Shown piece after piece: positions 1-7,758 of a stretch of DNA of 23,775 nt. The notes below the pieces were generated by a model. That model did not search any database, was not told the DNA's origin, and saw only the letters and a program-made list of their open reading frames with translations. The position numbers were made by a program, and so were the translations under genes. Where the stretch lies: NCBI GenBank assembly GCA_964546955.1, contig CAZJLP010000072.1:1-23775 (forward strand), in the 5' to 3' direction. Every line of letters starts with the position of its first letter. Position 1 is the stretch's first letter. This stretch comes from CAZJLP01 sp964546955 (lineage in GTDB: Bacteria > Verrucomicrobiota > Verrucomicrobiia > Opitutales > Opitutaceae).

Positions 1-1133
1 TCGCCGACGCGTATGTCCTTTCGCGCGATCTCGTCGCGATTATGGAGCGTCGCGCGGGCAACCGTGGTGCCCGCCAGCTGAACGGGCTCAAGTTCCGCGA
101 CGGGAGTAAGCACCCCGGTACGTCCCACTTGAATCGTAATTGCTTTTAACTGCGTTTCCGCACGCTCCGCCGCGAATTTGTAGGCCATGGCCCAGCGCGG
201 CGCTTTCGAGGTGGCACCCACCTCGCGTTGCCAGCGGATGGAATCCAGCTTCACCACCGCGCCGTCCGTCGCGTAGGCAAAATCGTCGCGCATACGATCG
301 AGCTCCTGCACATGACGCCAGACATCGTCGATGCCCCGGGCCGCCCAGAATTTTTCCACGGTCGGAAGCCCCCAGGCCCGGATCTGTTCGTGATAACCGC
401 TCTGAGTCGGAGGCAAGGCTCCAGGCGGTTCGGCAAAGCCCAATCCGTAGAGAACAATTTCGAGTTTTCGCCGCGCGACTTCGCGCCAGTCGAGTTGTTT
501 GATGGTGCCGGCGGCGAGATTTCTCGGGTTCGCATACAACAGCTCCCCCGCTTCCTCACGCTGTTTGTTGATCCGCTGAAACTCGGCCAGCGTCATGAAG
601 ATTTCCCCTCGGATCTCGATCACCTCCGGGAAGGAGTCGGCCCCGGCCAACTTCAGTTCGCGCGGAAGAGTCTGAATTGTCCTGGCGTTGACCGTGATGT
701 CGTCGCCTTCGACGCCGTTTCCGCGTGTCACCGCGCGCACCAGCCGCCCACGCTCGTAGGTCAGACTGACGGCAAGCCCGTCGATTTTCGGTTCGACCAC
801 ATAGGAAAGGTCCTCGCGGCCGAGCAAGCGCACGAGCCTTGCATGGAACTCGCGCAATTCCGCTTCGGAATACGTGTTGTCCAGACTCATCATCCGCTCC
901 CGGTGACGATAGGCGACAAACCCTTCCGTGCGGTCATCGCCCACGGAAGCGGTCGGCGAAGCCTCAGACGCGAATTCCGGAAAGCGTTTTTCCAGGTCCG
1001 CCAGTTCTCGTTTGAGCCGATCGTAATCGGCGTCGCTAATCTCAGGCTGCGCCTGGCGATAGTACCGTTCGTCATGGCGCGCGATCTCAGCGCGGAGAGT
1101 GGCGATACGGGTTGAAGCCTCGGCGGTATTCAT
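1..1133 (-). CDS. ligA: NAD-dependent DNA ligase LigA (N-terminal part, cut by window edge)
   Basis: LigA seals nicks in duplex DNA during replication and repair, using NAD+ as the adenylate donor. About 377 codons are visible, starting MNTAEASTRI; the 3' end lies beyond the left edge. The N-terminal Ia region (DERYYRQ, DADYDRL, about residues 21-40) binds the nicotinamide part of NAD+. The MSLDNTYSEAEL segment (about 82-93) follows. The adenylation motif EPKIDG places the catalytic lysine at residue 116, where the family has it. Further conserved blocks are RGEIFM, ANPRNLAAGTIKQLD, FAYATDGAVVKLD and APRWAMAYKF, then the start of the OB domain (QVGRTGVLTPVAELEPV). Its ATG overlaps the stop of the upstream VanZ-like gene (ATGA), so the two are probably co-transcribed and translationally coupled. 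The frame is clean throughout. Identification is essentially certain; only the C-terminal zinc-finger, HhH and BRCT domains cannot be seen. Confidence 0.97.
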   Translation of the reverse strand, partial: MNTAEASTRIATLRAEIARHDERYYRQAQPEISDADYDRLKRELADLEKRFPEFASEASPTASVGDDRTEGFVAYRHRERMMSLDNTYSEAELREFHARLVRLLGREDLSYVVEPKIDGLAVSLTYERGRLVRAVTRGNGVEGDDITVNARTIQTLPRELKLAGADSFPEVIEIRGEIFMTLAEFQRINKQREEAGELLYANPRNLAAGTIKQLDWREVARRKLEIVLYGLGFAEPPGALPPTQSGYHEQIRAWGLPTVEKFWAARGIDDVWRHVQELDRMRDDFAYATDGAVVKLDSIRWQREVGATSKAPRWAMAYKFAAERAETQLKAITIQVGRTGVLTPVAELEPVQLAGTTVARATLHNRDEIARKDIRVG

Positions 1134-1555
1134 CGGACGCGATTGGTAAGGCTGCCTCCGGAAATTTCAATCGCAGGTCGGGCGGGCCATTCCAGCAGCC
1201 GCTGGTAGGATCTCCATCGCGCGTAAAGCATCACCGCCACGATCGCCCCCAATGTATCCGCAACCCAGTCAGATACGGTGACGGAACGGCCGGCAACGAG
1301 GCTCTGGTGCCACTCGTCCAGGGCCCCATAGAGAGAGGTCGCAACCACTGCGCCGGCCAATCCCTTGGTCCCCCTCCGGACCGCCGTTGGACAGCGCGCC
1401 ACCAAAGTGGCCAACAAGCCAAAAATGGAAAAATGGGCGAATTTATCGAATCCGACGATAGGCGGACCTGCCACAATGCCGTGACCGGAGCCGAAAAAGA
1501 TCGTCCCGGCCAACGCGACGGGCCAGATCCAAGCGCGATTTTCAGGCGAAACCAT
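1130..1555 (-). CDS. VanZ-like family membrane protein
   Basis: A 141-residue integral membrane protein of the VanZ-like family. The members' general role is unclear; VanZ itself gives low-level teicoplanin resistance. The family signature is complete: DKFAHF at residues 37-42, DEWHQ at 80-84 and DWVADTLGA at about 96-104. Three to four hydrophobic helices are visible (about 11-29, 40-56, 65-80, 97-113), followed by a basic cytoplasmic tail. The length is normal for the family. The stop codon overlaps the ligA start by 4 bp, and the gene lies 100 bp downstream of the PEP-CTERM gene on the same strand. No antibiotic-resistance context (vanHAX-like genes) is present, so a general envelope role is more likely than resistance. 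Confidence 0.9.
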   Translation of the reverse strand: MVSPENRAWIWPVALAGTIFFGSGHGIVAGPPIVGFDKFAHFSIFGLLATLVARCPTAVRRGTKGLAGAVVATSLYGALDEWHQSLVAGRSVTVSDWVADTLGAIVAVMLYARWRSYQRLLEWPARPAIEISGGSLTNRVR

Positions 1556-1654
1556 GACCTCAAATGCAAGGCCCTGACGGCCCCATCAAGGCGATTCCGT
1601 CGCCAAGATGGCCGCCGGGAGGACGCCCTCGCCCGTATTCTCTTCCTCGCAGCG

Positions 1655-2521
1655 CTAAAGCACCGGACGTGCCCGCCGCCACCGGCGAAATGCAGCGGCA
1701 CCGAACAAGGCTCCTGCAGCGATCAATCCGTAGGTCGAGGGCTCCGGCGCCGGTACCGGGACGAACGCGCCGCTTGTCTGAGGGAAGAACTGAATCGCTA
1801 CGACCAGGTCTGAAAAATCGCCATTGCCACCGGGCGGGCCCTCTTCGAATCCTACCAGGTATGTAGCTTCCTCGCGGTAGGTTCCAAGCGCCGGAATCCA
1901 CGTGCTCACCAGCAGCGGCGATTGGGACCAACGGGCATTGGTGGTCGCGAGGCCCGGCGCGCTTCTCAGTGGATCAAACAGGGTATAGGTGCCGCCGGTA
2001 CCAGAACTCCCATTGCCGTTGAACCAGAAATCGAAAGTCCTGCCTTCGCCTACCGCCAGATTGAGATCGAAAAAGTCGCCAAACCGGAGATTGGAGCCGC
2101 TCTGGATTGATTGAAACGCGGTGAACGACTGCCTAGAAGCGGGATTGCCGTCATAGCTGTATCCAAGGTCGTTGGGCGTCGACGTGGTGCCCCCGACAAA
2201 GATGATCCTCATCGTGCCGCCGGAATCCTCGATCGCGTCTCGGGCGGCCAAGGCTGAAGCCGGCGCGGAAGCCGCCCAGGTCAAGCCACTCACGCCGTCC
2301 GGAGCGCCGGGCGCAGGCACAGCCCAGTTCGCGCCCAAAGCCGAACGATAGGCTCCGAGCGTGGCCGCGCTTTCCCAACGCAACGCGCCCGCGTTCGGGC
2401 CGATCGGACGCACCGGCACGCCGTCAACCGTGGAAAGAGGCGGGAGCGCCGCGAGCTGAGCACTTCCTTGTAGGGCGAAACCGAATACAAGACCACAGGT
2501 CGCGAAGGTTTTGGTGTTCAT
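1655..2521 (-). CDS. PEP-CTERM sorting domain protein with DUF4114-like motif
   Basis: A secreted 288-residue protein. I chose the ATG at 2521 because it begins a good signal peptide (MNTKTFATCGLVFGF, cleavage near SAQLAA); a longer frame upstream has no protein-like sequence. Residues about 255-284 form a PEP-CTERM tag: PAPEPSTYG, a hydrophobic helix (LIAAGALFGAAAF) and a basic end (RRWRRAR). In known systems this tag is processed by an exosortase, which sends the protein to the cell surface or exopolysaccharide matrix. The segment around residues 220-245 (YLVGFEE, GGNGDFSDLVVAIQF) resembles the acidic, possibly Ca2+-binding loop of DUF4114 domains. No exosortase gene lies in the window. It probably has its own promoter in the 216 bp upstream gap. 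Function unknown beyond extracellular sorting. Confidence 0.9.
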   Translation of the reverse strand: MNTKTFATCGLVFGFALQGSAQLAALPPLSTVDGVPVRPIGPNAGALRWESAATLGAYRSALGANWAVPAPGAPDGVSGLTWAASAPASALAARDAIEDSGGTMRIIFVGGTTSTPNDLGYSYDGNPASRQSFTAFQSIQSGSNLRFGDFFDLNLAVGEGRTFDFWFNGNGSSGTGGTYTLFDPLRSAPGLATTNARWSQSPLLVSTWIPALGTYREEATYLVGFEEGPPGGNGDFSDLVVAIQFFPQTSGAFVPVPAPEPSTYGLIAAGALFGAAAFRRWRRARPVL

Positions 2522-2700
2522 GCGGGAAGGCTTTGCGCGTGATACGCTTGCGGCTGGACAAGCGCTGCAGGCTGTCGGCTTTCCATGAGCTGCCCGGACG
2601 CAACCGGCGTCAATATATAATGCCTTTGCGGAAAAAAATGTTCTCCGATAATTCCCCGCTCGGTAAATCCAGCGAATCCCGCTGCTGGCCAGCTTCGCAC

Positions 2701-2729
2701 ACGCCGCGTAGATATACAATCTACGGCGT
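2701..2729. repeat. Imperfect inverted repeat between two minus-strand genes
   Basis: CGTAGAT (2707-2713) and ATCTACG (2719-2725) are perfect inverted arms with a 5-nt loop. With a 2-nt bulge the pairing can be extended to ACGCCG/CGGCGT at the outside. It lies 9 nt past the stop of the small gene at 2738-3019 and about 180 nt upstream of the PEP-CTERM start. No T-run follows on either strand, so it could be an operator or a factor-dependent end rather than a classic terminator. Confidence 0.4.
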
Positions 2730-2737
2730 ATAGCGAT

Positions 2738-3019
2738 TTAGAGAGGCTCTTTCTTTTGCCAGCCGCTAAAATTATAAAACTCTCGCGGCGCCGTTCGCAC
2801 GGTACGATCCCAATCAGGTACGCCCGTCCGGTTCTCCACGATTGCCGCGACTGCCTGCTCGGGGGTGGAAAAACTGCGCGCAAGCGCGTAAGGGATCGGC
2901 GGCTTCCGGGTCATATCCTCGCCTCGCTTCCACTTCAACTGCCAAGCATCCGGTGCGAGTTGCTCGAGCCGCCAGACCAGGGTGCTGGTTTTCAGGAAGA
3001 AATACGGAGTGACGTTCAT
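2738..3019 (-). CDS. Small uncharacterised protein (93 aa)
   Basis: I do not recognise the family. The 93-residue product has the composition of a folded soluble protein: an aromatic N-terminal segment (PYFFLKTSTLVWRLEQL), a middle with conserved-looking WQLKWKRGEDM, a helical STPEQAVAAIVENRTG stretch and a C-terminal FYNFSGW. There is no signal peptide or membrane helix. A GGAG lies just upstream of the ATG at 3019, with short spacing. Codon use matches the neighbours. It is flanked by minus-strand genes but separated from both by gaps over 150 bp, so it is probably monocistronic. The assignment as a real gene rests on composition and the lack of any better frame on either strand. Confidence 0.6.
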   Translation of the reverse strand: MNVTPYFFLKTSTLVWRLEQLAPDAWQLKWKRGEDMTRKPPIPYALARSFSTPEQAVAAIVENRTGVPDWDRTVRTAPREFYNFSGWQKKEPL

Positions 3020-3175
3020 GTCTCCAGGTTACATGATTTGCCACCGGCTGGTCAAACGGCTACCCGGCGGAAATCGTGTGACACGGGCTCCTCCTGCCCC
3101 TGGCTCGGGGTGCCGCCCAAAGCCGCTCGAACGCAAAGCCGCGCCTAGTTTAACGCGGTCGAGCTTGCGCGGAGG

Positions 3176-3538
3176 TCAACCGAATCGCCTCAGGGTTCTC
3201 TTGATGAACTCTGACACAGCCGCGCGGTTTTCCGGCGCCACCAACCCCTGCTGCAAAAGCCGGCTCGTGGCGGCCTCGGGGATAATGTCGGTTTCGAGCA
3301 GCATCGTCGCAACAACACTTTCCTTATCAGCTGTAACATATCCGCGCACGACGAGGACGTTGGCGCATTGGCTGGCAAGCGTGGGTCGCGTGGTACGAGA
3401 CAGCCATTCACTGGCGCGGGTGGATTCCATGGTGGGCAGGGACAAGGTTATAAATGGCTCGATCGCGGCGACGCATCGCCGCAACGAAAACGCGGAGGGC
3501 GGCGATGCGAGGATGTGCTCGCTGGCTGACGATGACAC
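3176..3538 (-). CDS. Hypothetical protein (120 aa, or 84 aa from an internal ATG)
   Basis: Not recognised. The frame opens with GTG at 3538; an alternative ATG at 3430 gives MESTRASEWL and 84 residues. Neither has a convincing ribosome binding site. The C-terminal half looks like a small mixed alpha/beta or helical protein (ANVLVVRGYVTADKESVV, then ETDIIPEAATSRLLQQGLV, then AVSEFIKRTLRRFG), with GC-rich third positions like real genes here. A longer plus-strand frame over the same bases has low-complexity, arginine/serine-rich translation and is probably its shadow. It sits 41 bp downstream of the FMN reductase gene on the same strand and may share its transcript. Function unknown. Confidence 0.45.
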   Translation of the reverse strand: MSSSASEHILASPPSAFSLRRCVAAIEPFITLSLPTMESTRASEWLSRTTRPTLASQCANVLVVRGYVTADKESVVATMLLETDIIPEAATSRLLQQGLVAPENRAAVSEFIKRTLRRFG

Positions 3539-3579
3539 CCCGGCCGTGACTAGCGACTTATATCGGGGCTTGCGGTGAT

Positions 3580-4098
3580 TTACTTCACCGCCCCGGCCAG
3601 CTTCGTCGTAAAGCGGGCCAAATCGGCAATGCGTTCGGCGATCTTGCTCTCCACGAGCTTGCCTTCCGCAAAAGCATTGCCGGTCGCATAAACGAACCGA
3701 GGCACAATCACACAGCGGAAATCGAGCATCAGGCTGTTCGCAAGCGACATGACCGACATATAACTGCTCATTCCTCCGGCCGCACAGAGAAAGCCGACGG
3801 CTTTGTTCTCCCAGGCTTTGCCCGTGAGCTCGATCAAGTTCTTGGCGGCCGCGTTACCGTCGTAATTGTAGATGGGCGTAGCCAGGATCACACCGTCCGC
3901 GGCCCGCACGAGCTGCCCGACCCGTACAACGTTCGGATCGCCATAGGCGGTCTCCCCGTCGCAGAGCGGCAGGGTCACCGTACGGAGATCCAGCCACTCG
4001 GTCGAAACCGATTCAACCTGAAGCGCCCGCTGCGCTTCCCGGGCCATCGTTCGACTGTTGCTATCGGAGTTAAGGCTGCACGAAATGACGAGAATCAT
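3580..4098 (-). CDS. NADPH-dependent FMN reductase-family protein
   Basis: A 172-residue flavodoxin-like oxidoreductase of the NADPH_FMN_red family, which transfers electrons from NAD(P)H through FMN to quinones, azo compounds, chromate or free flavin. The phosphate-binding loop after strand 1 is SCSLNSDSNSR (residues 6-16). The second FMN contact is ATPIYNYDGNAAAKNLIE (73-90), and the third is AAGGMSSYMS (106-115), which binds the isoalloxazine ring. No signal peptide, so it is cytosolic. The ATG at 4098 begins directly with strand 1 (MILVIS), so nothing is missing. It is divergent from the alginate-lyase-like gene, with 144 bp between them that must hold both promoters. The exact substrate cannot be told from sequence. 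Confidence 0.9.
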   Translation of the reverse strand: MILVISCSLNSDSNSRTMAREAQRALQVESVSTEWLDLRTVTLPLCDGETAYGDPNVVRVGQLVRAADGVILATPIYNYDGNAAAKNLIELTGKAWENKAVGFLCAAGGMSSYMSVMSLANSLMLDFRCVIVPRFVYATGNAFAEGKLVESKIAERIADLARFTTKLAGAVK

Positions 4099-4242
4099 CG
4101 GGAAAAGGTTATTTCGTAGGAGGCAATCCCGGCGCCTGCAACCGACAATCGACGCAGCCTTCCCAGCTAAAGCGCAGCTGGCAGGGAGCCCCCTCCCCGT
4201 ACCTGGAAATCTGGGCGTTGCGATCCCGCCCGGACCAGGTAT

Positions 4243-5460
4243 GTGTTCGGCCCCCCCTTTTCCAATATGGTCACTCCCGTCCGGGCGCGCGCGTTGCTCG
4301 CAGCAGCGCTCCTCGCTTCACTTCCTTGGTTCGTTTCGTCCTCCGCCGCCGCCGAGCCGAGGGTATTCAAGCATCCCGGCGTGCTCGTGACGCTGGAGCA
4401 GCTCGAACACGTTCGCACCCGTGTGCGGGCAGGTGACGAGCCGTGGCAGTCCGCCTACCAAAAGATGTCGGCCAGCCGGTATGCAGCGCTGGACTACCTG
4501 CCAAAACCCAGAGAGATCGTGAGCTGCGGCCCCTACTCGAAGCCCAGCTTCGGTTGCGGCGAGGAACGAAACGACGCGGTCGCCGCCTACACCCACGCCC
4601 TACTGTGGCACTTCACCCGAAAGGCGGAACACGCCAAAAAAGCGATCGACGTGATGAATGCCTGGTCGGCGGTGGTGCGCCGCCATGAAGGCCACAACGC
4701 CCCTCTTCAGGCAGCGTGGGTTGCGTCGATCTTGCCCCGCGCCGCTGAGATCATCCGACATACCTACGACGGCTGGGCGCCCGAGGACATCGCGCGTTTC
4801 TCCGCCATGCTCAGGACCGCCTACCTGCCATTCATCGAAGAGGGGCGTCCGTTTTACAACGGCAACTGGGAGCTTTCGTTTATCGAGGCCATGATCAGCT
4901 GTGGCGTGTTCCTGGAGGATACCAGGCTGTTCGAAAAAGCGGTCGCGATGTGGCGGCTCCGGGTGCCTGCTTATTTTTACCTCAAAGAGGACGGTCCGCT
5001 GCCCGTGCCCGCGCCGCTTTCCCCCCGTACGTCGCGCGAAGAGATCATCAAATACTGGTATGGCCAGGAAACGTTTGTGGACGGCCTAGGGCAGGAGACG
5101 TGCCGGGACTTCGGCCACCTGCAAATGGGGCTCGCCGCGATGATCAACACAGCCGAGACCGCGCGTATTCACGGAGTGGATCTCTATGGGGAGCAGGAAA
5201 AACGCATCACGGCCGCGATGGAATTCCACGCGGGATTCCTGCTGGGAGAGCCGGTCCCGAAATGGTTGGGCGGCGGAAAACTCGACCTCAACACGATCGC
5301 GACCTGGGAGGTCGCCTACAATCACTACTACAATCGACGCGGACTCGATCTTCCAAAGACGCGCAAACTGATCGCGACGAAAGCACGCCCCACCGGCGTC
5401 TCTACGTTCATGGTTTGGGAGACATTGACGCACGCGGAACTGGATGCAGCGGCGAGATAG
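4243..5460 (+). CDS. Secreted alginate lyase family protein
   Basis: A 405-residue secreted protein with the alpha/alpha-toroid Alginate_lyase domain (PF05426 type). Such enzymes cleave uronate polymers by beta-elimination, in the periplasm or outside. The start may be ATG 4243 or, perhaps better, ATG 4267; both lead into a signal peptide (VRARALLAAALLASL, cleavage near SAAAEP). The mature domain begins with HPGVLVTLEQLEHVR (44-58), typical of the family. Conserved blocks are the substrate-cleft motif NGNWELS (206-212), GLGQETCRDFGHLQMGL (281-297) containing the usual E-x-x-RD-x-GH signature, and TWEVAYNHYYNRRG (354-367). A hairpin just after the stop suggests the transcript ends here, and no lyase or transporter operon partner is adjacent except the downstream SLC13-type gene. 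Exact polymer specificity is not predictable. Confidence 0.85.
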   Translation: MFGPPFSNMVTPVRARALLAAALLASLPWFVSSSAAAEPRVFKHPGVLVTLEQLEHVRTRVRAGDEPWQSAYQKMSASRYAALDYLPKPREIVSCGPYSKPSFGCGEERNDAVAAYTHALLWHFTRKAEHAKKAIDVMNAWSAVVRRHEGHNAPLQAAWVASILPRAAEIIRHTYDGWAPEDIARFSAMLRTAYLPFIEEGRPFYNGNWELSFIEAMISCGVFLEDTRLFEKAVAMWRLRVPAYFYLKEDGPLPVPAPLSPRTSREEIIKYWYGQETFVDGLGQETCRDFGHLQMGLAAMINTAETARIHGVDLYGEQEKRITAAMEFHAGFLLGEPVPKWLGGGKLDLNTIATWEVAYNHYYNRRGLDLPKTRKLIATKARPTGVSTFMVWETLTHAELDAAAR

Positions 5461-5476
5461 GACCGTTGAGCCGCTG

Positions 5477-5505
5477 GAACCCTGCCGTCCCGGCAGGTTC
5501 TCTGG
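5477..5505 (+). terminator. Probable terminator after the alginate-lyase-like gene
   Basis: CCTGCCG (5481-5487), loop TCC, CGGCAGG (5491-5497) form a perfect 7-bp stem starting 20 nt after the stop. GAA/TTC can extend the base past one bulged C. The following TTCTCT is only moderately T-rich, so termination may be partial. Confidence 0.55.
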
Positions 5506-5582
5506 AAGCAGCGGGACACGTCAGCCCCCCTAACCGGCGCGGGATCTTTGCACCATGAGACAGCCAGTGTCCCACCCCACCT

Positions 5583-5601
5583 GACATACTCTGTGTATGT
5601 C
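5583..5601. repeat. Perfect 7-bp inverted repeat overlapping a possible start codon
   Basis: GACATAC (5583-5589), loop TCTGT, GTATGTC (5595-5601). The right arm contains the ATG at 5597 that opens the small frame 5597-5812. It could be an operator or an RNA hairpin hiding the start codon. Confidence 0.45.
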
Positions 5602-5812
5602 TACTTCAGTTTGGCGGTCCCACGCGCTCCTTCGCCAGTACAACGAATTCCGTTTTTTTCAGAACCGCCAAGGGGATGGGCCCTCTTCCCTGCCCCGCGC
5701 CGCCTTTCGGTCGCCCGAAGGCGAGACGATTCCCTTGATTGCGGAACTGCCGCCCCCGGCGAAGGTGATCCCCTTTCCCTCCGCTGCCCCTACGCGACAG
5801 GCGGCTTCCTGA
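5597..5812 (+). CDS. Possible small protein (71 aa), unknown
   Basis: Not recognised. ATG at 5597 begins MSTSVWRSHALLRQYNEFRFF, followed by a proline-rich second half (AELPPPAKVIPFPSAAPT). Third codon positions are GC-rich, and the residue mix is plausible for a small soluble protein. There is no clear Shine-Dalgarno sequence. It lies on the same strand between the alginate-lyase-like gene and the SLC13-type gene. It could instead be non-coding leader sequence; confidence is low. Confidence 0.3.
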   Translation: MSTSVWRSHALLRQYNEFRFFQNRQGDGPSSLPRAAFRSPEGETIPLIAELPPPAKVIPFPSAAPTRQAAS

Positions 5813-5967
5813 TCGGAGCGCGAGTTGCGCTTTCTCCCTTTCTCCCGACGGGGGGGCCGCTCCTGCCCCTACCGTCTATCCGGAAAACCCTGAGCATCGT
5901 CATCCGGGACGCACGCAAATCCGTCTGCGTGTATCGCGCATTCCGGATACAGTGTTACGCTGCGGAC

Positions 5968-7743
5968 GTGACATTCGAAATCGGCCTGCTTCTCGTCATC
6001 GTGCTGACTGCGCTGGTGTTTTTTTCGTTCGAATGGGTCGCGGCCGACGTGGTGGCACTGGGGGTGGTGCTCGCGCTCGTATTGACGGGCTTGCTGCCGG
6101 CCAAGAAAGCCTTTGCCGGCTTTGGCAGCGACACGGTCATCATGATATTGGGGCTGCTCATCATGACCACGGCCCTGATGAAAACCGGTTTGGTCGACGT
6201 CGTGGGGCGAGCGATTGTTCGACGCGCGGGCGACCGGCCACTCGTCCTGTTATTCGTCATAATGTTGTCGGTAGCGCTGCTAAGCGCGTTCATCAGCAAC
6301 ACGGCCGCCGCGGCGTTTTTCGTTCCGGTCACGCTCGGAATCGCCGCAAAAGCCAAGATTTCGCCGTCCCGGCTGCTGATGCCCGTGGCATTCTCCTCGA
6401 TCCTGACCAGTTCCGTGTCGTTGATCAGCACGTCCACCAATCTCGTCGTGAACGGCATCATGACCCAGATTGGCCTCGCCCCCATGGGGATGTTCGAACT
6501 GGCACCTGTCGGCGTGCCAATCGCGGTGGTGGGGCTGCTGTATATGTTCTACCTGGGTCGACGATGGATCCCGGAACGCGCCCAGTCCGCGGACTTGATC
6601 GAGCAGTTCGGTGTTCGGGAGTATTTGACCGAAGTGCTGGTCCTCCCCGCCTCGCCCCTGGTGGGTAAATCGCTCGCCGATTCCAATCTGGGCCGCGACC
6701 TCGATCTGAGCGTGGTCCGCATCGCCAGAGAGCCGGGAGAGCTTCTATTGCCGCGGCCGCATTTGAAAATTGCCGCCGGGGACGTGCTGCTGGTCAAAGG
6801 AGCACGCGAGGAGATTTTGAAAGTGAAGGACACGACGGGGATCGAGATCAGGCCGGACGTTGCCCTCTCGGACCCCGACCTCAAGAGCGACGAAAGCGCG
6901 CTGGTGGAAGTGTTGATTTCGCGAGTTTCGCCGCTCGCGGGACGCACCTTGAAAGCGTTGGGCTTCCGCGAGCGATACGGCGTGCAGGTTCTCGGGCTCA
7001 ACCGGCATGGACGCAACGTCCTGCGCAAATTGGGACATGTGAGAGTTCGCCCCGGCGATGTGTTGCTCGTACAGGGTAGAAAAAGCAATATCACCGCACT
7101 CAGCGACGAGCACGTTTTCCAGGTCCTCAATGCCGTGAACGAACGGCGCCTGGACAGGCCTCGCGCGTGGCGCGCGACGTTGATCTTCTGCGGGGCGCTG
7201 ATCGTGGCCACGGCCAACATCATGCCCTTGAGCGTAGCCGTCCTGCTCGGCGCCTTCCTCATGTTCGCGACGCGCTGCATCACTCCAGCCGATGCCTATC
7301 GAGATCTCACCTGGCAAGCGGTGATTCTAATCGGATGCATGCTCGCCCTGGGCGAAGCCATGGTCGCAACCGGCGCGGCGCAATATCTTGCCTCGGGCGT
7401 GGCCGCCCTAACTCAAGGTCTTTCCCCCGTCGCTTTGCTGGGAGGATTTTTCGTTCTGACCGTCCTCTTGACCCAACCGATGTCAAATCAAGCCGCGGCG
7501 GCGGTCATTCTGCCCATAGCGATTCAAACCGCGACCCACCTTCAGCTTAACCCTCGCACCTTCACCATGATGATCGCGGTCGCTGCGAGCTGTTCGTATC
7601 TGACGCCTCTAGAGCCCGCCTGTCTCATGGTCTACGGCCCCGGTCGCTACCGTTTCGTCGATTTTCTGAGAATAGGAGGACCGCTGGTGTTTCTTTTATT
7701 TGGGATCGCGATCTGGCTTGTCCCCAAGTTTTGGCCCCTGTGA
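5968..7743 (+). CDS. SLC13-family (DASS/ArsB-NhaD-like) permease with two RCK_C domains
   Basis: A 592-residue inner-membrane transporter. GTG at 5968 is chosen because transmembrane helix 1 starts at once (TFEIGLLLVIVLTALVFF). The N-terminal membrane half carries the signatures SNTAAAAFFVP (110-120) and STSTNLVVNG (154-163), which in SLC13/DASS carriers form the anion and Na+ sites. Two tandem RCK_C (TrkA-C) domains follow at about 213-294 (LVGKSLADSNL, GDVLLVKGA) and 308-390 (LAGRTLKALGF, GDVLLVQGR). Then comes the C-terminal membrane half with the second SN motif as SNQAAAAVILPIA. This layout is typical of bacterial SLC13 proteins annotated as sulfate, citrate or dicarboxylate carriers. 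The substrate is unknown. It is convergent with the next gene (15 bp between stops). Confidence 0.92.
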   Translation: MTFEIGLLLVIVLTALVFFSFEWVAADVVALGVVLALVLTGLLPAKKAFAGFGSDTVIMILGLLIMTTALMKTGLVDVVGRAIVRRAGDRPLVLLFVIMLSVALLSAFISNTAAAAFFVPVTLGIAAKAKISPSRLLMPVAFSSILTSSVSLISTSTNLVVNGIMTQIGLAPMGMFELAPVGVPIAVVGLLYMFYLGRRWIPERAQSADLIEQFGVREYLTEVLVLPASPLVGKSLADSNLGRDLDLSVVRIAREPGELLLPRPHLKIAAGDVLLVKGAREEILKVKDTTGIEIRPDVALSDPDLKSDESALVEVLISRVSPLAGRTLKALGFRERYGVQVLGLNRHGRNVLRKLGHVRVRPGDVLLVQGRKSNITALSDEHVFQVLNAVNERRLDRPRAWRATLIFCGALIVATANIMPLSVAVLLGAFLMFATRCITPADAYRDLTWQAVILIGCMLALGEAMVATGAAQYLASGVAALTQGLSPVALLGGFFVLTVLLTQPMSNQAAAAVILPIAIQTATHLQLNPRTFTMMIAVAASCSYLTPLEPACLMVYGPGRYRFVDFLRIGGPLVFLLFGIAIWLVPKFWPL

Positions 7744-7758
7744 CGTTCGAATGACCCA

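Larger units (their letters stand above)
5461..5967. other. 507-bp intergenic stretch upstream of the SLC13-type gene
   Basis: Between the lyase stop and the transporter start lies a terminator hairpin (5481-5497), a perfect 7-bp inverted repeat (5583-5601), a possible small gene (5597-5812) and about 150 bp just upstream of the transporter in which I see no clear promoter consensus. The transporter reading frame stays open through this stretch, but the upstream translation is proline/arginine-rich and unlike a membrane protein. Confidence 0.6.

Noticed and set aside
228..1115. 295-codon plus-strand frame at the left edge
   Set aside because: It is the shadow of ligA, whose minus frame contains the EPKIDG motif and all other family blocks.
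2522..2719. 66-codon N-terminal extension of the PEP-CTERM protein
   Set aside because: It would bury the signal peptide; the ATG at 2521 gives a normal exported precursor.
5548..5967. 140-codon N-terminal extension of the SLC13-type transporter
   Set aside because: The translation is Pro/Arg-rich, unlike any transporter N-terminus, and the GTG at 5968 starts directly at helix 1.
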